64,000 bases of DNA from Vibrio barjaei. GTDB lineage: Bacteria > Pseudomonadota > Gammaproteobacteria > Enterobacterales > Vibrionaceae. Below are positions 27,740 to 35,470 of the stretch, in pieces (position 1 is the stretch's first letter; every line of letters begins with the position of its first letter). Where the stretch lies: the NCBI RefSeq assembly GCF_001639065.2, contig NZ_LQXO02000053.1, positions 620,001-684,000 on the forward strand, given 5' to 3'. A program made the translations under genes and the position numbers. The notes under the pieces are model-generated. The model saw only the letters and a program-made list of their open reading frames with translations. It searched no databases and was not told where the DNA came from.

Positions 27740-27808
27740 AATCATCTCTTCATTCTTTGTTCGTCAATTAGTTTACATAATAACCACACACCCATCTCGG
27801 AGGTCAAT

Positions 27809-27940
27809 ATGTATCCTGTATATTATCCAACACGCACTGTAAGAGCCGAACGCCAAGATTACCACCATGTTGCCAAGGTGACCGAACCTAAGCTCCTGAG
27901 CATTTTGTTTGTATTTCTAAAACTCATTCTTGTTCTGTAG
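27809..27940 (+). CDS. 43-residue protein divergent from the SgrR-like gene
   Basis: An ATG at 27809 preceded by GGAGGT five bases upstream opens a 43-codon ORF ending at TAG 27940. The product starts MYPVYYPTRTVRAERQDYHH, is basic and Tyr-rich in its N-terminal half, and ends in a hydrophobic segment (LLSILFVFLKLILVL) that could cross or enter the inner membrane. SgrT, encoded in E. coli SgrS divergent from sgrR, also has 43 residues, but I see no sequence similarity to it. The perfect Shine-Dalgarno sequence supports translation; the function is unknown. Confidence 0.6.
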   Translation: MYPVYYPTRTVRAERQDYHHVAKVTEPKLLSILFVFLKLILVL

Positions 27941-27995
27941 GCAAATGTAGAGAAACCCGTACCATGAACACTAACTCACATTTCGCAGTTAGAAA

Positions 27996-28029
27996 AAAGC
28001 CTCGATACTGTTGCCAGCATCGAGGCTTT
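27996..28029. terminator. Hairpin between the 43-codon ORF and the DUF2058 gene
   Basis: AAAGCCTCGAT (27996-28006) and ATCGAGGCTTT (28019-28029) form an 11-bp stem with a 12-base loop. The A6 run before it makes a good T tract on the minus strand, so it terminates the DUF2058 gene. On the plus strand only TTT follows, making it a weaker end for the short ORF transcript. Confidence 0.85.
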
Positions 28030-28043
28030 CAGAAAATACCGAT

Positions 28044-28562
28044 TTACCACATCAAATCATCAGGCACCACATACTGTGCATAAGGGTCATCCTCTTCAAG
28101 GACTTCCTCTTTCGATTCATTTTCAATGATAGTTTCTGCATCACGCTCCATGATCTTCTTAGCAACGATGCTTGGAATAACCGCATAAGTGTCTTCTTGT
28201 CTCGCGATGGAAAGGATCCCTTTACTGAGCTGGTCTCTGGTTTCTTGAGTCACATAGATAGACTTAACTAAAGTGCCATCAGTGAAATTGTATTTAATAT
28301 CACCATCACGCTGTTCGATAGTATTTAGCGTAATTAACTGTTTAACTTGAGCCTTAATCTCTTTGCTCAATTTCTCTTCATCACGCTGTTTGTTTAACGC
28401 TTGATCTCTTTCTTTTTGTGCCGCTTTGTTCTCTTCAACAGCCGCTTTTGCTTCACGCGCTTGAACACGAGATTTTTTAGAGCCTTTTTTGGCTTTCTTA
28501 AGTTTTTTTTCGTTTACAAGGCCAGCTTTTAGCATCTGTTCTTGTAGGCTTAGTTTCGACAT
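28044..28562 (-). CDS. DUF2058 protein (YaiL-like, nucleic-acid-associated)
   Basis: 172 residues. The N-terminus is SKLSLQEQMLKAGLV followed by a long Lys/Ala/Glu-rich, probably coiled-coil helix (about 20-75, KKAKKGSKKSRVQAREAKAA). A compact C-terminal part (NFTDGTLVKSIYV to YAVIPSIVAKKI) ends in an acidic tail, PDDLMW. This is the pattern of the DUF2058/YaiL family, described as nucleoprotein or polynucleotide-associated. The precise role is unknown. Monocistronic, with its own terminator. Confidence 0.85.
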   Translation of the reverse strand: MSKLSLQEQMLKAGLVNEKKLKKAKKGSKKSRVQAREAKAAVEENKAAQKERDQALNKQRDEEKLSKEIKAQVKQLITLNTIEQRDGDIKYNFTDGTLVKSIYVTQETRDQLSKGILSIARQEDTYAVIPSIVAKKIMERDAETIIENESKEEVLEEDDPYAQYVVPDDLMW

Positions 28563-28759
28563 GGGAGTAGACCTGAATCAATTTACCTATTGCCTTAATG
28601 TTCCCAAGAAATGCGCGCGAGAGCAAGTGCTACGCTGCTATCTCAAAATAAAAAATCCCTACATCAAATCAGAGATCACGTTGGCATTTAAACACTTTGA
28701 GACTTACGCAGTATTGCTATATGTTAGTGCTTAGAAAATAACAAAAATTTAACGATTTT

Positions 28760-29536
28760 ATGCTACTCGACATCACTCAATTAGCCACCTTATTTGTTGC
28801 CGGTATTCTCGGCGGCATTCTCAACTCCATTGCAGGAGGAGGAAGTTTTATTACTTTCCCTGCCCTGCTTCTGGCTGGTATCCCCCCAATAACCGCCAAT
28901 GCCACCAACACATTCGCCGCATGTGCCGGCTATATAAGTGGCACCTACGCGTTCAGACGTGAAATTGTCAGAGACAGAGCAAACCTTGCCAAGATCATAG
29001 TACTAAGCCTTTTTGGCGGCATCACAGGTAGTTTCCTTTTGATTCAAGTCTCTGAGCAACAGTTCGTTACCGCGGTGCCGTGGCTTCTTTTGATCGCTAC
29101 CTTGTTGTTCTTATTTGGCGACATCATCAATAATCACCTCAAAAAGATCAGTAGCCACGCTAAGCTTGGCTTGTTGATATCGCTAATGCTGTCATTGTTC
29201 CTAATAGGGGTAGGTGTATTTGGCGGGTTCTTCAATGCGGGCTTAGGGGTTATCGGGCTGAGTTACTTAGCAGTCGCAGGCTATCGCGATATCAATCTAA
29301 TGAACGGACTCAAACTGCTAATTTCTACCTGTGTGTCAGCTATTGCCATCGTACTTTTTATCTTCAACGGATTGATTGATTGGCAATCAGGTATTGCTGT
29401 CATGCTGGGCACATTAACGGGCGGTTACTTTGCTGCTGATTTATCACGAAAAGTGCCCCAGTCTTACGTTCGTGGCTTTGTTGCATTGAGTTCTATTGCC
29501 ATCACCTGCTACTTTTTCTACGACACATACCTATAA
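28760..29536 (+). CDS. TSUP-family permease (TauE/SafE type)
   Basis: 258 residues with about eight membrane segments in two repeats. The first carries GGILNSIAGGGSFITFPALLLAGIPP and the second GGFFNAGLGVIGLSYL, the two inverted-repeat signatures of TauE/SafE proteins. The family exports sulfite, sulfoacetate or related organic anions across the inner membrane. No neighbouring gene points to the substrate. Confidence 0.88.
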   Translation: MLLDITQLATLFVAGILGGILNSIAGGGSFITFPALLLAGIPPITANATNTFAACAGYISGTYAFRREIVRDRANLAKIIVLSLFGGITGSFLLIQVSEQQFVTAVPWLLLIATLLFLFGDIINNHLKKISSHAKLGLLISLMLSLFLIGVGVFGGFFNAGLGVIGLSYLAVAGYRDINLMNGLKLLISTCVSAIAIVLFIFNGLIDWQSGIAVMLGTLTGGYFAADLSRKVPQSYVRGFVALSSIAITCYFFYDTYL

Positions 29537-29684
29537 CCAATGGAAATAACCGACATAACTTATATAACCCTCTGACCTATCAATGACAAAGTGATGACCG
29601 GACGGTAATCAACTAGGTTTGTGGATATGTTACTGATACTTCCTACCCTTATTAGTAAATGTATCCAAAAATACCGAGGCCTTC

Positions 29685-31421
29685 ATGTCAGTACGCTACG
29701 CGGTTCTATTATCGCTTGTTTCATCGGCGGCTTTTGCACAGCCAACCCCTTTCCCGACCATTCCCAATGATACTGGGAAAGAGTTTATGGTCAGTGCTAC
29801 CAATCCTTACGTCACAAGCACTGGCTACACCGTTCTCAAGCAAGGTGGAAATGCTATTGATGCTATGGTGGCCATGCAAATGGTTATGTCAGTTGTTGAG
29901 CCGGACATGACCGGTATTGGCGGTGGTACGTTCGCCTTGTATTACGACAATAAAACCAAAAGTTTTACCGCCTACGATGGACGAGATGCCGCTCCGGCGA
30001 GTGCAACGCCCGACATGTTTCTCGATGACAACGGCAAGGCAATCAGCCGAAACGATATTTTGGGGCCTCGCTCTGTCGCAATACCAGGGACCCTTAAGCT
30101 CCTCTACGAAACACATCAAAAACATGGCAAGTTAGAGTGGGCACAGTTGGTCCAGCCAGCTATAGATTATGCTGAAAACGGCTACGCCATGAACAGCTAT
30201 ACCTATGACATTGTCGTGCGTGAAAGTGAACGTTTAGTCAATGACCCTGAGATAAAAGCGCTGTACTGGAAAGGAGAGACGATTCGGCCAACTGGTACCA
30301 AAATGACCAACCCTAAAATGGCGAAAACACTTAAAATGATCGCCCAACAAGGGGATAGCTATCTCTATCAAGGGCCATTGGCAGAGCGTATTGTTGAGAC
30401 GGTCAACGCACAGCTAAAAGATGGACAAGCCAAACTCACTCTAAAGGATTTTACCGATTATCGAATGAAGCAACGCGATATCGTCCGCTCAAATTACCGA
30501 GGCAATCAAATCGTCTCATTTGGTTACCCTGCTTCCGGCGGTGTTCTTGTTTCTCAGTCACTTGATATGCTCGAGAAGTATGATATCTCCAACATGACGT
30601 ACACCAGTGCCGAACCTTGGAGACTAATGGTAGAAGCGATGAGACTCGCTAAGGAAGATCGTATAGCGTACGCAGGCGATCCTAGCTACGTTGATACGCC
30701 CGTCAAAGAATTGCTTGCGGAAGACTATATCGATGATCGTTATGAGCTCATTCCTGAGCAAGGGGCAGGTAATAAGAAATCGATAAAACCGGGATTGCCT
30801 TCAGCTAAGACACCTGCCAATCACGAGGGTTTTGAAAGCCAAGACACTGGACATATTTCTATCGTCGATGCACAAGGTAACGCGGTAGCCATGACGAGTA
30901 CCGTCGGAACGGGAATGGGCTCCGGCGTTATGGTCGATGGCGTTTTACTTAATGCTCAGATGGCAAACTTCTCTTCAATTCCGAGTATCAAGGGTAAGCC
31001 AGTTCAAAACTCTATCGAACCAGGTAAGCGACCACGTTCTGCCATAACGCCACTAATGATGATGGATGACAAAGGCCAGTTGCGTTTGGTGGTTGGCAGT
31101 CCGGGTAGTTCTCAGATTCCGGGGTATGTGCTAAAAACCATCGTTGGTATTGTTGATTGGGGTCTACCCGCGCAAGATGCCATCGATCTGCCCAATATTC
31201 AGTACGGAACGAAAATCGACCGTACCAAGCCATATAACCCTACAGGTCTATTGGTCGAAAAGCGCACATTTGCAGAATCTATGGTGCCAGAGTTTGCCGA
31301 TATGGGCTACAAAGTTCACGTTATCCCTGTGGTAAGTGGGCTCAACGCAATTGAAATTAAAGATGGAGAGTTACATGGTGCCACTGATCGTCGCCGAGCC
31401 TCGACTTCGTTAGGTGATTAA
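29685..31421 (+). CDS. ggt: Gamma-glutamyltransferase, periplasmic
   Basis: 578 residues with a signal peptide (MSVRYAVLLSLVSSAAFA, cleavage before QPTPFP). It is made as a proenzyme that cleaves itself before the nucleophilic threonine to give large and small subunits. Here this is Thr388 in SQDTGHISIVD; the residue after it is Gly, where E. coli has a second Thr. The substrate-binding GSPGSSQIPGY and the start segment DGRDAAP are conserved. It hydrolyses or transfers gamma-glutamyl groups from glutathione and related compounds in the periplasm. GAGG lies six bases upstream. Substrate may differ from glutathione because the motif after Thr388 varies. Confidence 0.88.
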   Translation: MSVRYAVLLSLVSSAAFAQPTPFPTIPNDTGKEFMVSATNPYVTSTGYTVLKQGGNAIDAMVAMQMVMSVVEPDMTGIGGGTFALYYDNKTKSFTAYDGRDAAPASATPDMFLDDNGKAISRNDILGPRSVAIPGTLKLLYETHQKHGKLEWAQLVQPAIDYAENGYAMNSYTYDIVVRESERLVNDPEIKALYWKGETIRPTGTKMTNPKMAKTLKMIAQQGDSYLYQGPLAERIVETVNAQLKDGQAKLTLKDFTDYRMKQRDIVRSNYRGNQIVSFGYPASGGVLVSQSLDMLEKYDISNMTYTSAEPWRLMVEAMRLAKEDRIAYAGDPSYVDTPVKELLAEDYIDDRYELIPEQGAGNKKSIKPGLPSAKTPANHEGFESQDTGHISIVDAQGNAVAMTSTVGTGMGSGVMVDGVLLNAQMANFSSIPSIKGKPVQNSIEPGKRPRSAITPLMMMDDKGQLRLVVGSPGSSQIPGYVLKTIVGIVDWGLPAQDAIDLPNIQYGTKIDRTKPYNPTGLLVEKRTFAESMVPEFADMGYKVHVIPVVSGLNAIEIKDGELHGATDRRRASTSLGD

Positions 31422-31459
31422 ACTTCTCTTTGACATAGTTTCATTCACTTAAAAGACAG

Positions 31460-31490
31460 AGCCTCATGGCTATACTGAGGCTCTTGTTTT
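31460..31490 (+). terminator. Terminator of the gamma-glutamyltransferase gene
   Basis: AGAGCCTCA (31460-31468) and TGAGGCTCT (31478-31486) form a 9-bp stem with a 9-base loop, followed by TGTTTT. Confidence 0.85.
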
Positions 31491-31807
31491 ATAACTTAGT
31501 TAAACCTTCATACACAATAAATGAACTAAATTGATAGAAACTATAAGAACTGCCTCAGGATTCAAAAAAGAAGGTTAACTCGAATCTTTACTTCCAACGA
31601 TACTGAATAAGAAATATCCATCAGCGGTACTTTCTACAGTCCCACTACTTTTAGCTCCTCAGTGCCGTTTCTCCCTCTTCTCAAATTAAGTAGCGTGACT
31701 TCAGAGTAAGCTTTATTGACACTGAGTGACATGATGCTGTTTTGACCACTGGTTAATCTAAGCCTTAGTTAAATGAATCAAGACTTTACCTTTAACAGAG
31801 GCCAGAC
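31487..31807 (+). other. Gene-poor leader region before the PLP decarboxylase
   Basis: About 320 bp without a substantial gene. It holds a possible 12-codon leader ORF (31773-31811, MNQDFTFNRGQT) whose TGA overlaps the ATG of the decarboxylase as ATGA. That ORF has no clear ribosome-binding site of its own, while AGAGG at 31796-31800 serves the decarboxylase. I see no recognisable riboswitch. Regulation through translation of the small ORF is possible but unproven. Confidence 0.35.
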
Positions 31808-33448
31808 ATGAAATATCAAGATCGTTTAGAAGAAACCGTGAACCATCTCGGCATGGTACTAGCAGAGCAAAAGCAGTTGCTTAAAGAACACAAAGCAACC
31901 ATGAACTACGCCGAGCGCCTTGAGAATATTCTCACTCCCACAGACTCACTCACAACTAAAGGCGATGATCTGTTAATTGGAGGCTGCAAAGCAAACGATC
32001 TTATTGAACAATACGGCAGCCCGCTATTTGTGCTGAGTGAAGATACACTGCGTGGTAACCTGCGTCGTGTTAAAGCAGCGTTTGGGAATTACTGGCCGAA
32101 ACCCGTCAACGTTATGTTCGCAATCAAGTCGAATACTAACTTCGCGGTACGTGCAATTTGTAATGAAGAAGGTGTTGGCGGCGATTGCTTTGGTCCAGGT
32201 GAAGTAGAAGCGACTCATATTGCTGGAGCAGATCCAGAAACGATCGCTCTCAACGGCACCGTGAAGCCTGAGCTAGCAATTCGCAAAGCGATTGAGTACG
32301 GCTATGCCATTCACCTAGACTCTTATGAAGAAATCGAAATAGTTGAACGTATCGCCCGTGAAGTAAAACCTGAGGACAAAGTAAGAATTGCTGTTCGTCT
32401 CAAGGTTCTACCGGACGACTTCTTCGACAACTTCACACCAGATGCCTACCCATTCCCTGACTTCAAAGGTGCAATGAAGTGGATCAAGTTTGGTTTGTTG
32501 CGTGAAGAAGCGAAGAAAATCGTTAACCGCGTAAAAGAGATCGATATATTTGAATTCTACGGCTTCCACACTCACCTAGGTCGTTTCTCTAAAGATCCAG
32601 CAGGCTGGGATGCGTTGTATCGCCAATACGCGAAAGATGTGATTGAAATTTCTCGTGCTTGTGATGTTCAACCATTCCAAGTCGATCTTGGCGGCGGTTG
32701 GCCACGTGAACGTGAGCCTGAATGTCGTAGCAAAGAGCACATGATGAACGCCAATACCATTGAAGACTACGCAAAAGTGGTTTGCTCGGGCATGTTGGAC
32801 GAATTCAACCGTGCTGGTTTTGACATCCCTCAGTTGTGGTTAGAACCGGGCCGCTATATTGCAGGCAACATAGGTACGCTTCTCACGTCAGTTTATGTCG
32901 TTAAAGACGATCAAGAAATGGACTACACCTACACTATGGTGGATGCGTCTACTTACCTAGCGACCTTGGTGGAATCTCAGGAGTCTAAAAACCCTGTCCT
33001 CCCCGCAAATAAAATGACACAACCAGTGGTAGCAAAAACCACTGAGATTGCAGGTCCAATCTGCATCCCTTCAATCTGGGAAAGTGGTGCCACCATGCCT
33101 GAACTGCAACCAAAAGATGTACTGGCGATTATGGATGTAGGCCACTACGCTGAGTCTCAGGCCAGCCAATTCAACTCGTTACCGCGCCCGGCTACAGTAC
33201 TGGTTAAGGATGGTCAATCTGAACTAATCAAGCGTGCAGAAACCGTAGAAGATGTGTTTGCAACTCAGATACTTCCAGAACGTTTTATCAAAGCAAAAGC
33301 GGAACTCGAAAAAGCCAGAACACCAGTGAAAAAGCCAGCACGTAAAGCTGCGACGAAGAAGCCAACAGCCAAAACAGCTGCTAAAAAGCCCGCTGCCAAA
33401 AAGCCTGCGGCTCGCAGAGTGTCTCGTCGAAGCGCCGACAAAATATAG
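31808..33448 (+). CDS. Group IV (fold-III) PLP amino-acid decarboxylase with histone-H1-like tail
   Basis: 546 residues in three parts. Residues 1-45 are a Glu/Lys/Leu-rich, probably coiled helix. Residues about 52-490 are an alanine-racemase-fold decarboxylase: PLP lysine K107 in VMFAIKSNTNF, GFHTHLGRFSKDP, VDLGGGWPRERE, LEPGRYIAGNIGTL and a dimer-site MDVGHYAESQ. Residues 507-546 are a tail of 16 basic residues and 11 Ala in 40 (KKPARKAATKKP, AAKKPAAKKPAARR), like histone H1 and AlgP-type proteins. The fold suits ornithine, lysine or diaminopimelate-type substrates; I cannot choose between them. Characterised Vibrio lysine/ornithine decarboxylases of this fold have about 420 residues and lack the tail. 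Confidence 0.8.
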   Translation: MKYQDRLEETVNHLGMVLAEQKQLLKEHKATMNYAERLENILTPTDSLTTKGDDLLIGGCKANDLIEQYGSPLFVLSEDTLRGNLRRVKAAFGNYWPKPVNVMFAIKSNTNFAVRAICNEEGVGGDCFGPGEVEATHIAGADPETIALNGTVKPELAIRKAIEYGYAIHLDSYEEIEIVERIAREVKPEDKVRIAVRLKVLPDDFFDNFTPDAYPFPDFKGAMKWIKFGLLREEAKKIVNRVKEIDIFEFYGFHTHLGRFSKDPAGWDALYRQYAKDVIEISRACDVQPFQVDLGGGWPREREPECRSKEHMMNANTIEDYAKVVCSGMLDEFNRAGFDIPQLWLEPGRYIAGNIGTLLTSVYVVKDDQEMDYTYTMVDASTYLATLVESQESKNPVLPANKMTQPVVAKTTEIAGPICIPSIWESGATMPELQPKDVLAIMDVGHYAESQASQFNSLPRPATVLVKDGQSELIKRAETVEDVFATQILPERFIKAKAELEKARTPVKKPARKAATKKPTAKTAAKKPAAKKPAARRVSRRSADKI

Positions 33449-33461
33449 AGTAACGTAGAAC

Positions 33462-33495
33462 AAAAAAGCTCCTCGCCACTGGCAGGAGCTTTTTT
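33462..33495 (+). terminator. Terminator of the decarboxylase gene
   Basis: AAAAAAGCTCCT (33462-33473) pairs with AGGAGCTTTTTT (33484-33495), 13 bp after the stop codon. It lies close to the end of the convergent AlkB-like gene (33505) and probably serves both. Confidence 0.92.
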
Positions 33496-33504
33496 GCCTT
33501 AAGC

Positions 33505-34095
33505 TTATTTGGAGTAGATATGCCTAAACGTGAGATTAATCCTCGGTTCAACATGGCGGGCTGTTTTCGGTACCGTATGTAACCAATGGTGCTGTGTATC
33601 ACCAGCCATCACTAATAGACTTCCACTGGGTAAATCTAGCGTTATCTTCTGCTTGGTTTCTCGATGTTTAAGCGCAAATCGGCGCGTGCCACCAAAGCTC
33701 AACGATGCGATCACTGGACAGTTGCCAAGTTCTGGTTCGTTATCGCTATGCCAACCATTCGAGTCTTGTCCTGTTCGATATAGATTAGCTAAAACCGAAT
33801 TAAACGGTGCTTCAGAAGCCAACTCACATCGCCGTCTTAAGTCTTCGAGATGCGGTGTCCAAGGTAGAGGATCCAAAGTTAAATTGGAGTATTGATAACT
33901 CGCGTCACCATACCATGCTTGCAACCTTGGTATCGTCACCCATTTACCAAACATCATGATCTTATCTTCACGCCATTGCAGCTCGCTGTTTAACAGACGA
34001 AACCACTCTAATGATTCGAACACGTCAATAAAATCAGGAATCCACAGCAGTTTACCGCCCGGTATTTCAGTCCAACTTCCTCGTGCTAATTCCAT
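33505..34095 (-). CDS. AlkB-like alpha-ketoglutarate-dependent dioxygenase
   Basis: 196 residues. The Fe(II) ligands are H116 and D118 (NGWHSDNEPELG) and H173 (HHWLHTVPKT); the 2-oxoglutarate arginines are R185 and R191 in PRINLTFRH. The nucleotide-recognition region resembles ABH2/ABH3-type members (SLSFGGTRRFALKHR). The expected role is oxidative repair of alkylated bases such as 1-methyladenine and 3-methylcytosine. It stands alone, so an Ada regulon is not indicated by its neighbours. Confidence 0.9.
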   Translation of the reverse strand: MELARGSWTEIPGGKLLWIPDFIDVFESLEWFRLLNSELQWREDKIMMFGKWVTIPRLQAWYGDASYQYSNLTLDPLPWTPHLEDLRRRCELASEAPFNSVLANLYRTGQDSNGWHSDNEPELGNCPVIASLSFGGTRRFALKHRETKQKITLDLPSGSLLVMAGDTQHHWLHTVPKTARHVEPRINLTFRHIYSK

Positions 34096-34226
34096 AACTA
34101 AAACCCGATGATTTATCCATCTGCAGGAATCAATACTTTATCGAAGAGACCGAGTTTTTCCAATGTTCGACATATCATTTCTCGTTCAATTAAGTAGTGT
34201 TCTAATAAGTCTAAGTTACTCTATCG

Positions 34227-35228
34227 TTAGCCACATGAGCTTCTCACCACCAACTTGGGCGGGAACACCACGCTTTTGTATGGCTGTTTGTCGCCCTCCA
34301 TGCGAGACAGAATGATCTCTCCCGCCGCTCGGCCAATTTCTCTCGCTGAGACAGAAATGGAAGTCAGCGCTGGATTGGTATCTGCGGATTCTGCTACATC
34401 ATCAAAACCCACAACCGCGATGTCTTTGCCCACAGTTTTACCGAGATCTTTAATGGCTCGCATTACGCCAAAAGCAACAATGTCTTGGTAGCCAATAATA
34501 GCGGTAATTTCAGGATGCTGCTCCAGTAACTCCCTCGTGACCTTAGCACCCTCAGAACGACTCGCTGAGCAACTTCGAATGTATCGTTCATTGAACGGAA
34601 TCCCATGTTCCATCAACTTTGACATATAACCCCCGAGACGATGGGATCGCGTCTTCGAGATCTCTAGTCCACCAACGAACGCAATGTGTTTGTGACCTTT
34701 TTTGATAAGGTGCTCCGTTGCTAACTGTAAGCCCATGAAGTTATTGGTACCAACGAAATCAAATTGATCTTCTCCAATAGGTCGAACAGCTAGCACTATT
34801 GGGAAACCACGACTTTGTACTGTCTCCAAAAAGTCCAAATTAGTTTCCATCGCAGGACACATTACTACACCACCAGCGTTCTGGCTCAACAATGAATCAA
34901 TGAACTTGCTTTGACGCTCAACGCTCTCTTCAGCATTAGCGAGAAACAGTAGCGAATCTTGCTCTTCAAGATAATGGCTAAGTCCTGCGATCATTTCAGA
35001 GAAAAAAGGGTTGGTAATATCAGGTGTGACGAGCCCGACTAGATTACTGCGCTTATGTCGCAAGTTAGCCGCTGCTTGATTGTAAACATAACCAAGCTCC
35101 TTAACCGCCTCTAAAACCCGCTCACGAGTAGTCGCCGAGATTCGTCCTTTGTTAGTCAATACCATGGACACAGTCGCGGTGGAAACACCGCAATGCTTAG
35201 CCACGTCCGCAATGGTTGCTTTGGCCAT
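34227..35228 (-). CDS. LacI-family repressor of the PTS operon
   Basis: 333 residues: helix-turn-helix TIADVAKHCGVSTATVSMVL (residues 4-23), hinge helix (YNQAAANLRH), and a periplasmic-binding-protein-like effector domain (about 60-330). It is divergent from the ManA-like/PTS operon with 242 bp between, and that gap holds palindromes of the LacI type with a central CG. It therefore probably represses the operon and itself. The inducer is presumably a phosphorylated sugar of the pathway; it is not identifiable here. Confidence 0.92.
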   Translation of the reverse strand: MAKATIADVAKHCGVSTATVSMVLTNKGRISATTRERVLEAVKELGYVYNQAAANLRHKRSNLVGLVTPDITNPFFSEMIAGLSHYLEEQDSLLFLANAEESVERQSKFIDSLLSQNAGGVVMCPAMETNLDFLETVQSRGFPIVLAVRPIGEDQFDFVGTNNFMGLQLATEHLIKKGHKHIAFVGGLEISKTRSHRLGGYMSKLMEHGIPFNERYIRSCSASRSEGAKVTRELLEQHPEITAIIGYQDIVAFGVMRAIKDLGKTVGKDIAVVGFDDVAESADTNPALTSISVSAREIGRAAGEIILSRMEGDKQPYKSVVFPPKLVVRSSCG

Positions 35229-35290
35229 GTTGAACTCCAGTAAATGAAATTAGCACCAGTTATAGCGACTTTCTTTTCTGATTAAAACAA

Positions 35291-35306
35291 GGTTAATCGA
35301 TTAACC
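35291..35306. promoter_or_regulatory. LacI-type operator, perfect 16-bp palindrome
   Basis: GGTTAATCGATTAACC is a perfect palindrome with a central CG, as is usual for LacI-family operators. It lies 63 bp upstream of the repressor start and 165 bp from the operon start. Confidence 0.8.
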
Positions 35307-35338
35307 TAATCAACTGTCATTTATCGTCATGATTATGT

Positions 35339-35459
35339 GATTAACTACAAAATTGCCTCGCCAATTATTGGTTAACAACTGCTAAATGAGTGGTTAAACG
35401 CGTTAACCAGTTTGTTAGTTGATTAACTGAGTGATTAGACTGTAGTCAAATGATTAACT
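35339..35459. promoter_or_regulatory. Cluster of further GTTAA/TTAAC operator elements
   Basis: TGGTTAAACGCGTTAACCA (35391-35409) is a second strong inverted repeat with 7-bp arms. Single or partial copies follow the same GATTAAC/GGTTAA core at 35339 (GATTAACT), 35370 (GGTTAAC), 35421 (GATTAACT) and 35452 (GATTAACT). The last sits about 12 bp before the ManA-like start codon. The dense array suggests cooperative binding or looping by the LacI-family repressor. Confidence 0.6.
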
Positions 35460-35470
35460 CAAGGTGATGT

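Noticed and set aside
29659..30135. Overlapping short frames at the start of the gamma-glutamyltransferase gene
   Set aside because: The signal peptide and the reading frame from 29685 are coherent through the catalytic Thr. The alternative frames have no such support.
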